From Lobosporangium transversale (lineage: Eukaryota > Mortierellomycota > Mortierellomycetes > Mortierellales > Mortierellaceae), in the NCBI RefSeq assembly GCF_002105155.1, contig NW_019029039.1, positions 197,501 through 239,015 on the forward strand: a DNA stretch of 41,515 nt. The letters run 5' to 3'. Both the position numbers and the translations under genes were made by a program. The notes below the pieces were generated by a model, which saw only the letters and a list, made by a program, of their open reading frames with translations, ran no database searches and was not told where the DNA came from. Numbering within the stretch: the stretch's first letter is position 1; each line of letters begins with the position of its first letter. Positions 23,848 through 34,029 of the stretch are shown here, one piece after another.

Positions 23848-26800
23848 ATGACTGTAGGAGGAAGTTTTGAGTACCAGGAATTCGTTTCTGGCTCAGAGAC
23901 GTTCGAGGTCAGAGTCATTCCAGGGACGGCTCTCACTCAAGGAAGACCCTTTGTGATGTGGGACGATATCAAAGATGTCTTTCCTTTGGCCTCCCGTCTC
24001 CAATGTGGCAGGCGTATCATCAGTTTTATGGTCGATGAAAATGGCAATAGGTAAAAAAAAAAAAAGAAAAAAAGAAAAAAAGAAAAAAGAAAAAAAAGAA
24101 TACTTCGAATGAGGCCAAGAATTTCAGTTGTACTAACTTCAAAAAATTGTACGCAAAATCGTTTGGCTTACAACTATAGATTGTTACCACTGAGGATTGA
24201 GTACCAACCAGAGTCTGTGATTCAGGTCATCTTGTCCCGTGCTTCGAGTCTTCAGAATCCCGATGATTTTCCTTCCCCGCCTCCATCTACACGCAGTGCT
24301 CATTCAGCTTCAGTTTCAAAACATGGATCTTATATCGCTGCCTTCACGTTAGAACCAGCCGAGGAAAACGATCGTAGCCCTCGAGATTCCTTATTGTCGA
24401 CATGGTCAATATCAGATGAAGCCAAGAACCGATATAGATCTTCAGTCTACTTGTACGAAAACTTTATGCAATCGATTCAACTTGGACGAACTAATCTAGC
24501 CAGCATGTATCAAGACGACTTTAGGGAACAGTTTTATACCCTTGAGGGAGAGATGTCGAGGAATCAGGCTTTACAGCAACAGATGATGGAAATGCAGCAG
24601 TCCATGCTCGAGTTACAACAACAAGCAATCGACAAGTTGACAGCTATTCAAACTCGAGTTCAGGCTATTCTTGTTCAGAGCTATGCTCTATTGGAATATC
24701 CCATCCCACGACTTTTTATCATCCTTCCGAAACATGGAGGTCAATGGGACTCTGTCAACATCTTGCATAATGAATTTCGAGTACATTTCTTATGTGAATG
24801 TGGTGAACACACAAAGTCAATTCAGGGCACCAAGATCCCCCACCATATCCATTTGGCAAAACATGAGGGCTATGACATTGATGACCCAGAGGAATTTTTC
24901 AAATATTATGGATCATATTTGTTAACGCTCTTGCACATGATCAAGTACGGCGTGGCAGTCGCAGGATTCACAGTCCCAGCATTAACCCCTTCGGAACCCG
25001 AGGACGACAAATTTTCAACACGTAATCGTCCGTATACCTTTGAAAGTGGGGTGGACATGGCAATGGAATTTCTGGAATGTATGTCTTCAAAAGGAATGTT
25101 TGAACAGCTACCATTGGCACCAGGCATTATCCCGAATTTTGCATCACCGAGGCCATCATTTCAATATTCCCACGAGATTTCCATCAACGGCGGCGGCAGC
25201 ACTATCAGTCATCCAACCTCACCTCAAATCTCGAGAGAGATCGCCTTGCCCTCACGTTTTTCGATGGTTGAAAGTGAATTCAGTTTCAATGACCGTGCAT
25301 CTTCCATTCACTCAAATGATATTCCTTATAGTCGTAACTCAATGCATTCACAGGAACCTCTCCTGCCCAATGGACCAGCACTTCAATTCTCTCAAGGAAA
25401 TGCTGCCTATGCTCGGTTATCGCCTCAACTCCTTCGAGAGCTTGGCTTGTTGAGTAACACGGATTTGCAACAACTAGGACTCTATTTGAAGATCATGGAC
25501 CCAAATCAACTACTGGGAGACCTTTATAGATACATGACAAGGGATGGAACGGCTCGATGGATATGTGAAGACCATTATCGTGAGGCATACGGGGTGATGG
25601 CGATCAAGGAGCTGACACAGGTCATTTCTGTTAATGATGGCAAGTATCATGAGCACCTTGGTCGAGTGGAGGTTGCTCTCTCGTCCTCAACTATCGCCAA
25701 TTTGTTTTATAAACTCATGGAACGAGGCAAACTGATCCAGGATCTCAAAGTTACTCTCAAATGGGATGTTTCCATGAGCGATGTCAAAGCATTGCGTGAT
25801 GCCATTAGCAGATCGGATATTGCTTGCTTAGATCTGACATGCAAACCGTCCACATCAACGTCCGATTATCTGAACCGTAACAAGAGAGCGGATCCTCTCT
25901 GGGAAATTATCATGAAGACAAGGCTACAGTCTTTCCTTCTCAGTGACTATCCAGGATTTTTCTCCAAAGTAACTGTTCCTATCCGAACTAATAATCTGCG
26001 TGTTTTGAGAGTGAGTGAACGTATCAACTGGAAGAAGGAAGGTCCCAGAGTAACTGGGCTTATTGGGTCCAGTCCTCGCCTGAAAGAACTGCGCTTGAGT
26101 TGTCTCGACATGGAGGATGCGTTCACAGCAATCAAAAAGGTTAACCTTCATGAGTCTTGTTCACTGGAACAGTTGGTCATTGACGGATTTGAATCCAACA
26201 AATTGGTGGCACGATTTGAGAATGGAGTCCCCGTCACATTCGATCTGATCATCAACAACACGACGAGTCGATTCTTGAAAGAAATTGAATGCTTCCGTTC
26301 GCTTCACCTTCGTCTGGATCTCCTTTTGAGAGTGGAGCTAGATCCACACTTCTTGATGAACATCCTTAGTAGAAATCCTAAGCTAGTCAAGCTTGCAATT
26401 CAGTGTCAAGCACAGGAGTTTTTGTGGTGGCTTACGATCGTTAAGAGTGCTATGGCGGAGGAAGGCTCATGTAGTCTGACATCATTGAGATTGTATGGAG
26501 GTAAAAATCAACTGTACATCCCCGACTTGCAGGACGAAAACACGGTGGATTTGCAGCTGATGACGATTAATATGCCTCGGGAAGCCTCTGAAGCGCTTCT
26601 TAAGCTCTATGGTACAAAGCTATCAAAGCTTAGGATTGAAGGCGAGGTTCTTAAGCAGTACTTTGAGGTAGCTCTTCATGTTGAGAAATTAGCTCTTCGA
26701 GCGGTGGATATCAAGAGCTCAAGTCTTAGTGCAGATATGCTGTACGATCTACGATTGATCCTGAGACGCTGTCAATCGACCCTGAAGACTATGTCTATTG

Positions 26801-27033
26801 TTCTAGATGTGCGTTGGGATGGATCAGAGCGAAGCAACGACTTGGCAGACTTTGTGTCCGAGTTTGGAACCGAATGGATCAAGATCAGTATCAATGAAAC
26901 GGATGCTCCATTGTGGAAACGGGCTCTTAGCCAGCGTGGATTCGCCATGTCGCCCAAGATCTTGCATATCATCCCCACATACGTGAAGCCAAAGACGCCC
27001 AACTTGGTGGAAGTCCAGGCTTTCGAAAATTAA
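23848..27033 (+). CDS. CECG-core, LRR-like protein, paralogue B
   Basis: Exons 23848-24050 and 24180-27033 join in phase 2, the same position and phase as in paralogue A, and give 1018 residues. The order of parts is also the same: N-terminal module (FVMWDDIKDVF, LLPLRIEYQPES), linker, coiled coil with a QQQMMEMQQSMLELQQQ stretch, RLFIILP, FLCECGEHT (CECG at 273-276), IPHHIHLAKHEGYDIDDPEE, then the LRR-like half with LRVLRVSERI and LKELRLSCLDM. B differs mainly by a Ser/Pro-rich insertion of about 95 residues between the core and the C-terminal half, and by a longer linker. The C-terminal halves are the most alike (MTWDVSMSDLKSLRD against LKWDVSMSDVKALRD; LNRNKRSDPLW against LNRNKRADPLW). The pair arose by tandem duplication and both copies are intact. 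The intron begins GTAAAAAAAAAAAAAG. Confidence 0.87.
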
Positions 27034-27099
27034 ATTTTATTCCCCCATTTTGACATTCTAGAGGTTCCTCTTGTAGATTTTTTTTTTCCTTTTCTTTTC

Positions 27100-27131
<32 letters not shown>

Positions 27132-27132
27132 C

Positions 27133-27169
<37 letters not shown>

Positions 27170-27401
27170 GTCTGTCATACGCCAATGTACAGCTCATGCT
27201 TTTGATCATTTGTGCTGCGGTAAATCATTGTATCTGTTGTGTGTCATAGCTTTTGGTGGCTCAGCTTTTTTTTTTTTTTTTTTTTTTTTTTTGCGCCCGT
27301 TTAAAATGAGAGGAATGAGTTTCTGCGACACCTTGTCATTCAATTTACTAATCTCTAATCTGTTCAACAAGAAAAGAATTATCTTCAAGTATAACTATTG
27401 C
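27034..27401. repeat. T-rich repeat tract between paralogue B and SUA5
   Basis: Near 27089-27120 there are about six copies of TTTTC in tandem, followed by T runs at 27137-27165 and 27267-27292. This is the 3' flank of paralogue B and the upstream region of SUA5. A frame open from 27210 runs into SUA5 in phase but passes through the T run (poly-Phe), so I do not use its upstream start. Confidence 0.6.
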
Positions 27402-29060
27402 ATGCTCCACCAAGTGCGACTGTCGTTCATTCGCAGCCTGACTCGATCTTCTCATACTACCTTGTCCTACAGGCGCACAGCCACTTCTCCCGCTTTTAAT
27501 CCTATCAACATGTTACCCGATAAAACCCATAGTAGTCCAGCGATATCAGCTGTGGATATAGTAGCGGCAGTAGCAGGGACAGGAGTAGATATAGGGACAG
27601 GGACAGAGGCAGGATCAAAGGCAGAGGAATCCTTTGTTACTATTCTGGAAACGATTGATCCTACAACCATCATATACCTTTCAAAGGATCTTGAGGATCC
27701 CATTCCAGAGATCTCTCAACCTCATACCCGTCAAGTGCTTGAGCAAGCCGCTCAGTTCCTTAGAGAGGGTCAAGTCGTGGGAATGCCTACAGAAACCGTT
27801 TATGGTCTCGCAGCCAACGCATTGGATTCAGTGGCTGCACAACGTATCTTCAAAGCCAAGAATCGACCTCAGGATAATCCTCTGATTGTCCATGTCTCCT
27901 CTCTTAAAATGCTTCGATCTATCCTCAAAAACAATGAGATCCCTGCAGTGTATTCAGATCTGATCCAAACATATTGGCCGGGGCCTTTAACTTTATTGTT
28001 CCCAAGGTCCAATTTGATCCCAAATGAAATCACATGTGGTCAAGCCACTGTTGCGGTTCGATTTCCTTCTCATCCGATCACGCGTGCGCTGATCACGATC
28101 TGTGATAGACCCTTAGCAGCACCTTCTGCTAATTCTTCAGGAAAGCCATCGCCTACTTTGGCCTCTCATGTGATGGACGACTTGCAGACTAAAATACCCA
28201 TGGTGATTGATGGAGGGCAATGTAGCTTTGGAATCGAATCCACTGTTGTAGATGGATTGAGAGTCCCACCAGCGATTTTGAGACCTGGCGGGGTAACATT
28301 TGAGCAGATCAAACAAGTCTCAAAAATGGAAGGTGTCCAGGTTTATAAGAAACATTTTACAGACGTAGCAATGGAGCAGGCTCCAACGACACCAGGCATG
28401 AAGTATCGACATTATTCACCAGAAGCTGAAGTGGTCCTGGTGGAATATATCAGGCCCTCTTCTCTTCCTCTTGGTCAAATCAAGGACACTGAAATGAATG
28501 GATCAAGATCAAACCGGGTGTCTGACACAACACATCAACCATCACTATCGTCATCATCTCCACATTCATCATTACACTTTTCATCACAGTCATCACCGAT
28601 ATCATCATTACCACCATTGTCATCCTCGTCATTAGAATCAACAACAGGACAATACAACTTGATTATGAAGGAAATTGAGAGATTGAAGCAACATGGCAAG
28701 AAACGTTTCGGTATCCTGCGGACGTCTTTTACAGTACCATTGCCATCACCACCAACAACGACAGCAATGAAGGCTGGCATGCTCATCAGAAAGGATAAGG
28801 AGGACCAACAAAGCCATGGTCTAGAAACCAAAAGATCAACTTCAGAGAACGAAGCGACGATTATTGAGTTTCCGTTGGGTCAGGGATCAAAACCAGAGGA
28901 TGTGGCACGAGAGTTGTTTAGAGGGCTTCGTTACTTGGATGATCAACATGTGGACTGTATTTTCGTTGAGGGGATCAGTGAAGAGGATGAAGGTCTTGCA
29001 GTCATGAATCGACTGCGCAAAGCCGCTTCCCGAACTATCTCAGCCGAATCATTAGAATAA
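27402..29060 (+). CDS. SUA5: threonylcarbamoyl-AMP synthase (YrdC/Sua5)
   Basis: Sua5 makes threonylcarbamoyl-AMP from threonine, bicarbonate and ATP, the first step of t6A formation at position 37 of ANN-decoding tRNAs. From 27402 the protein has 552 residues in one exon. The YrdC domain is at about 112-305, with PTETVYGLA at 129-137, KAKNRPQDNPLIVHV, and APSANSSGKPSPT. The C-terminal Sua5 domain begins near TTPGMKYRHYSPEAE (329-343) and ends near residue 540 with CIFVEG and a GLAVMNRLRKAAS stretch. A Ser-rich loop (about 378-415) and a second linker (about 445-485) are inserted in it. Residues 1-36 are rich in Arg and Ser without acids, like a mitochondrial presequence; Met37 (27510) would give a cytosolic form. 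The hexamer AATAAA overlaps the stop codon (29056-29061). It is convergent with ARH1, 97 bases apart. Confidence 0.95.
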   Translation: MLHQVRLSFIRSLTRSSHTTLSYRRTATSPAFNPINMLPDKTHSSPAISAVDIVAAVAGTGVDIGTGTEAGSKAEESFVTILETIDPTTIIYLSKDLEDPIPEISQPHTRQVLEQAAQFLREGQVVGMPTETVYGLAANALDSVAAQRIFKAKNRPQDNPLIVHVSSLKMLRSILKNNEIPAVYSDLIQTYWPGPLTLLFPRSNLIPNEITCGQATVAVRFPSHPITRALITICDRPLAAPSANSSGKPSPTLASHVMDDLQTKIPMVIDGGQCSFGIESTVVDGLRVPPAILRPGGVTFEQIKQVSKMEGVQVYKKHFTDVAMEQAPTTPGMKYRHYSPEAEVVLVEYIRPSSLPLGQIKDTEMNGSRSNRVSDTTHQPSLSSSSPHSSLHFSSQSSPISSLPPLSSSSLESTTGQYNLIMKEIERLKQHGKKRFGILRTSFTVPLPSPPTTTAMKAGMLIRKDKEDQQSHGLETKRSTSENEATIIEFPLGQGSKPEDVARELFRGLRYLDDQHVDCIFVEGISEEDEGLAVMNRLRKAASRTISAESLE

Positions 29061-29156
29061 AGTTTTTTTTTACTATGCAATTTTTGTTGTATTCTTATGC
29101 TCTTATATGTCTATAGCTCTATGGATTTGCTTTTTTTTTTTTTTTTTTTTTTTCTT

Positions 29157-31085
29157 TCAATCAAGCACTTTGAGCATCTCCTCCACTGTCAAAAACTTTT
29201 CTCTAGGCTTACCAACCTTGCCACCTAATTCAAACTCCTTTTGCTCAATCTTCTTCCAGTCGTCATAAGAGACAGTCTTGTGACCCTTAGAACGGAGTAG
29301 ATCCAACACTGGGTTACTTTGATTGTTGTTGTTGTTGTTGTTATTGCTGCTGCTGCTATTGTTGTTCAGCATGGGTTGGCCACTAGTCCAGTCAGCAATA
29401 ATAGTGTCCCCTGTTTGATATGCATCTGCCATCGTGGAAGCAATCACTCCAATAGGTCCACGCTTGAGCCAGCCTGCCGCATAAAAACCAGGGACCTAGG
29501 AAAAAAAAAAAAAAAAAAAAAAAAAAATGGATATTTGATCAAAAAAAAAAAAAAAAAAAAAAAAAATCAAACTAATATTCTTTTTTCTTTTTTTACACTT
29601 ACAACAATTTGATCCGCATCCACAACTTTGCCGTCAACATTCGGTATGATCCCTTTCCGACTATCAAAGGGTACACCTTGGATGCCCAAACTCTTATAAC
29701 CAATGCTCCGGAAAGCCAAATCACATTTCAAGGTCTCTGTTTCACCCGTTGGTACGGCTTTACGATTATGCTCTTCTCCCTCTAAACGATTGATACCCAA
29801 TTCAATCGAAGTCAACTGGCCATGTTCATCCCCTTGGAAACCCAGGGGACTGCGCAGGAATAAAAGAGACCAGGATTTGGGTTGATTTGGTTTGGATTCC
29901 TTGATTCCCTTTTCCAATAATCCCATCAACCGCTTCCGAGGTCGATCCAATGTTTTCCCAGCTCGCTCCAACTCTGAGGTCAATAAAGCTTGATCCATAT
30001 GGAAAGTTGTATCAGGTAAATGCAACATCTCTCTAAACTCCTTTGATGTGAAAGCGACCTCGAGAGGTCCACGACGGCCGACCACATAGACATGTTTGAT
30101 CCGATTCTTTTCCAGAATTTTGATCATCTTGTCAGTTAGATCGGTCTTTTTAAGGTCTTCCAGCGGAGTCAAAAGGATCCGAGCGACATCCAAAGCCACG
30201 TTGCCTTGACCGAGCACGACTGCAGTTTCAGATCGAGATATTAAAAGATCCAGATCTGATTCTAAATGTTGTTCATTCGGAAGACCGTTATAAAATCCAA
30301 CAAAAGATCGAGCTGCCATGACCCCTTTAAGAGACTGTTCATTAGGCACCCCCAGGAGACGATCTTCATGAGCGCCATAGGCCAGAAGGATAGCATCGTA
30401 ATGAGGTCGAAGGTCCGAGATCTCCAGATCCGCCTTCTTGGAACAGGGGCTGATAAATGTTCCCACGGATGTATTTCCAATAAATGTAAAGTTGGGGTTC
30501 TGAGCTACTTCATCAAACGTGCTCATCACATTCTTTAAAAATTTAAAAATTTTAAAAAAAAAAAAAAAGTAAGAAAAAAGCAAAAAGCAAGCATTGTGCA
30601 GCAACTGTTAAATACAAAAGGGATTCGATCTGTCACAGGATAGTCTGTATGAATGAATGATGGTGCGAGAACATTAAATTAAAGGAGCATAATCATTTGT
30701 TTACCTTGACCTCAGGGTGATCGGGTGCAACACCAAATCGAACAAGACCATGAGGAACTGGAAGGGCTTCAAACATATCGACTTTTGCTTCAGGAATATT
30801 CTTCAAGACCCGGTGTGCCGTATAAAATCCTCCAGGGCCACTGCCAATCACTGCAAGCCTAAATGGTCTGTTGGACTGTACCGTACTTTTGGAAGAAGGA
30901 GAAGAAGAAGAAAATGACTTGTATGAAGTTGAGAATGCACGATTGCATTGTAATGATGGAAGGTTAAGAGAAGGAAAGAATGAAGAAGAAGGAGGAGGAA
31001 AGGAGCAGTAGGATAGAGTTAGGCAGCGGCGTCCCTGTAATTGTGACTGAGACTGTCCACGAGCCAGCAATGCGATTCGGATCAT
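29157..31085 (-). CDS. ARH1: NADPH:ferredoxin (adrenodoxin) reductase, mitochondrial
   Basis: This flavoprotein passes electrons from NADPH to mitochondrial ferredoxin for iron-sulfur cluster and haem A synthesis. Exons 31085-30705, 30532-29603 and 29495-29157 join in phase 0 and give 549 residues. Residues 1-72 are Ser/Arg-rich with no acids, a mitochondrial presequence. The FAD-binding motif is AVIGSGPGGFYTA (78-90), followed by PHGLVRFGVAPDHPEVK at the exon 1 end. The NADP-binding motif is VVLGQGNVALDVARILL (about 232-248), and the second FAD contact is VPGFYAAGWLKRGPIGVI at the start of exon 3. An Asn-rich insertion (NNNSSSSNNNN) sits in the C-terminal domain, outside the motifs. Intron 2 (29496-29602) holds two A runs in the plus strand, which are T runs next to the acceptor in the sense strand. 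Confidence 0.96.
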
Positions 31086-31165
31086 GGTAAGGTGTTAAAT
31101 GAAAGAAGAGGGAAGTAATGTGTCTTTATGAATGAACAGTGCAACTTCTAATAGAGAAGAAGAAG

Positions 31166-31197
<32 letters not shown>

Positions 31198-31403
31198 CTC
31201 GTGCCTGGATTGTGAAGCAGTCAAAAAAAAAAAAAAAAAAAAACGGTCAATTAGATCAATTGGTGGCGAAATTTCCTTTTTTTGGGCTTTTTTTTGTTCC
31301 ACGAGGTCGCGTTTCTTTTCTTTTCTTTATTTTATAATACATAATAATAAACATCTGTAAAAAAAAAAAAAAATACAAGACACACATTCTTTACAACTAT
31401 AAA
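31086..31403. promoter_or_regulatory. divergent promoter between ARH1 and MIS12
   Basis: The 318 bases between the two start codons must hold both promoters. They include A runs at 31167-31194 and 31220-31243, a T-rich patch, and TTATTTTATAATACATAATAATAAAC near 31328. The A/T runs could keep nucleosomes off, a known property of poly(dA:dT) in fungal promoters. Confidence 0.55.
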
Positions 31404-32039
31404 ATGTCGCAACGCAGAGCAGCACCAACAGTGAGAGGAACAGGAATAGAACAACAAGTACGTACAACAACAACAACATCCTCAACAATAGCTCATAATG
31501 CATCAATACGAAATCCTCGAAATGAACATGGGACAGTGGAATCCCAATTGAGAGGACCAGGACAATTGACTCGAGGACCAACCATGACTTCTTCTACTTT
31601 TCCTTTCTCCTTGCCTCCGATGCATCTTCCCTTTCCTCGGAAACAACAGCAGCAACAACTACAGCTCCAACAACAACAACAACAGCAGCAGCAGCAGCAA
31701 CTACAACAACTCCAAAAAGTAGACGAAGAAAGTTTAAAGAAAGCACGCCATGATCATAATCAACAACTTTTGACAGAACACTTTGGATTCACCCCCATTT
31801 CTTTTGTGGACGATATCATCAACTCTGTCAATAATATGATCTACCAAGCCTCTATGGCTGTAGAGGAGTTTATCAAACATGAAATGACAGAGATTATAGC
31901 TCATAAAGGACCACCTCACGAAGATTTTGATGTCGAAATCGAGACTGCCAAGGTGAAAGGAAAAAAAGAAAAAAAAAAAGCTTGTTTGCATCCTTGCAGA
32001 CGAGAGGAGGTTGCTGTCTCCTGGTATTCATTCTCACCT

Positions 32040-32080
<41 letters not shown>

Positions 32081-32323
32081 CATTCCTGCTTCTTTTTCCT
32101 CGTGTCATAAGTGCATGCACAAGTTTGAAACACTACTAGAAGCTTCAGTGGACAAGAATTTTGACCGATTCGAACTCTATGCACTTAATAACATTTTTGC
32201 TATACCTGAGAACGTAGATATTGTTCTACCACATTATGAAGCACTAGATTTTGGAATAACAGCCGAACGGGAACTACAACTGGATAGAGAACTTGAGATC
32301 TTGCGCCAAAAAATTATTGCGGT

Positions 32324-32354
<31 letters not shown>

Positions 32355-32583
32355 CACCAAGTTGATCAAATCATTTTTTGATTTTATTACTGTTATTATT
32401 ATCACCTCTCAATTCCCAACATCTATATCGATCTGTATTCGTTTCCTTCATAGGCCAAAGCGTTAAACTACAAATTGAGAAAAAGGCTAGAGATTGAAGA
32501 AAAACAACGGCGGCAATTACAGGTCTGTAGAGACCAAATACAGTTTTTGAAAGATGCCATAAATTCATATCAAGATGGTAAAG

Positions 32584-32614
<31 letters not shown>

Positions 32615-32666
32615 CTATTTCGAAGTTGTTGTTTCGATCCCTCTTCTTCATCTACTGACTGACGCT

Positions 32667-32707
<41 letters not shown>

Positions 32708-33031
32708 GTAACACCAGTGCCTCAGACGCTCATATTTGTTCGTGACAATATCGAAACACTTTATCAACGATTTAAATCTCTTCATGAAAGACTCGAGAGA
32801 AATGCTTCGACTCTGGATTCTTCTGGAACTGGAATTGGAACTGGAACTGGAGCTGGAGTTACATCATCACCATCATCTCATAAACCTAAGACCTCTGTTA
32901 CTTCAGCACTCTACGAAACGTTGTTAAATATGGAACCAGATGCAAGAGCCATTTACATTCAATCAGTCGTTCGGCGTCAAATTGATAAAGTTGCGCCTGA
33001 TTTGCTTAATAGCAATAGCCATCTTCATTAA
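31404..33031 (+). CDS. MIS12: kinetochore protein Mis12
   Basis: Mis12/Mtw1 is a subunit of the four-part complex that joins the inner centromere to the outer kinetochore. Exons 31404-31952, 32112-32321, 32454-32577 and 32709-33031 keep phase and give 401 residues. After a low-complexity N-terminus with a Gln-rich tract (about residues 79-104), the Mis12 domain starts at LTEHFGFTPISFVDDIINSV. It continues with CMHKFETLLEASVDKNFDRF and ELYALNNIFAIPENVDIVLPHY, the head and first coiled coil of the family. Later exons are coiled coil (LRQKIIAAKALNYKLRKRLE; RRQLQVCRDQIQFLKD). The N-terminal extension of about 115 residues is much longer than usual, since most Mis12 proteins start within a few residues of the FGFTP motif. 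The introns carry extreme homopolymers: T38 in intron 1, A27 right after the donor in intron 2, and A and T runs in intron 3. Confidence 0.9.
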
Positions 33032-34029
33032 ACTCAATAGGAATACAGGATATTCATATCATCCTCTTTAGCATGAATGTTAACCTTTCTTGAGATATGA
33101 GTATAAAAAAAACTTTTTTTTTTTTTTTTTTTTTGGATAAAGCATAGTTGACTTTACATGCTTCCAACTGTTTTTATCCTTTCAGATATGGATACAGAAA
33201 AAGAAGGGAATGATGATGGTGAAGGTGATGGTAATGATAATGATGACAGTGATGAAGCAGTTGCAGCAGTAAAAAATATATAAAGTAGAAGTAATAATTA
33301 TTTGGATATTACCAAGAGAGTTTGATCTGGATCAAAGAGACAATGAGTCTATCTAATTCCGAAATAGAGTGATGGCAATGACCAAATGGAAAAAGCTTAA
33401 TCTACCCAACCGAATCTAGTAGTGATAGGATGATGACAGAAGGTCAAGATTAAAATCAAGGCCAAAGGCCAAGGTTACTTCGCTGTTGCATTTTTAAAGC
33501 GTAGCATTTCTTCAGATCTTGCGGATCAAATAAAACCCAACATTCTTTCTCGCAAATCATACCAAAAAAAAAGTCTTTTTTTAATGAATGTATTCATATC
33601 TGAAAATGAAATAAAAAAATAAAAAGAAAGAAGATGTAATGAATGCTATGAAATATTTAAGAAAACAAAAAAAAAAAAAAAAAAGGATAAAATGCTATGC
33701 TTATGCTTCAAAGAGAGGAGAAAATACGTAGACCTTTATAAATGCAAAATTGGGATAGATGCGTGGTCAAGGCAAAGCCACAGGCATTCACCCTGGGATA
33801 TATTATGGGACTGATTGAAGGATGAATGAAAATAAGAGCGGGGTAGGATAAAGAGGACTAGTTGCGCTCATTTTTCAACAATTTGCAATGCCATAAAGGA
33901 GAAAGAGGCAAAAAGAAGAAGAAGAAAAAAAAAAAAAAAGATATGCAAAATGAAAAGATGAAAAGAAAATAAAGTAGAGAAGGGGAAAAAAAAAAAAAAA
34001 AAAAAAGATGGGTGGAAGGAAAAAAATCC
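33032..34029. other. spacer between convergent MIS12 and WHI3-like genes
   Basis: About 1 kb of 3' flank for both genes. It contains T and A runs (33114-33134, 33670-33684, 33926-33939, 33985-34006). A short acidic frame at 33186-33282, preceded by a TTTCAG acceptor-like site, would encode MDTEKEGNDDGEGDG and end at a TAA. No donor in the last MIS12 exon fits it. Nothing else coding is visible. Confidence 0.55.

Noticed and set aside
23301-23870. Long Phe/Ser/Leu-rich frames before paralogue B
   Set aside because: They are produced by the CT-rich leader and T runs; composition is not protein-like.
33186-33282. Extra acidic last exon for MIS12
   Set aside because: It follows a TTTCAG, but no consensus donor upstream of the MIS12 stop joins it in phase.
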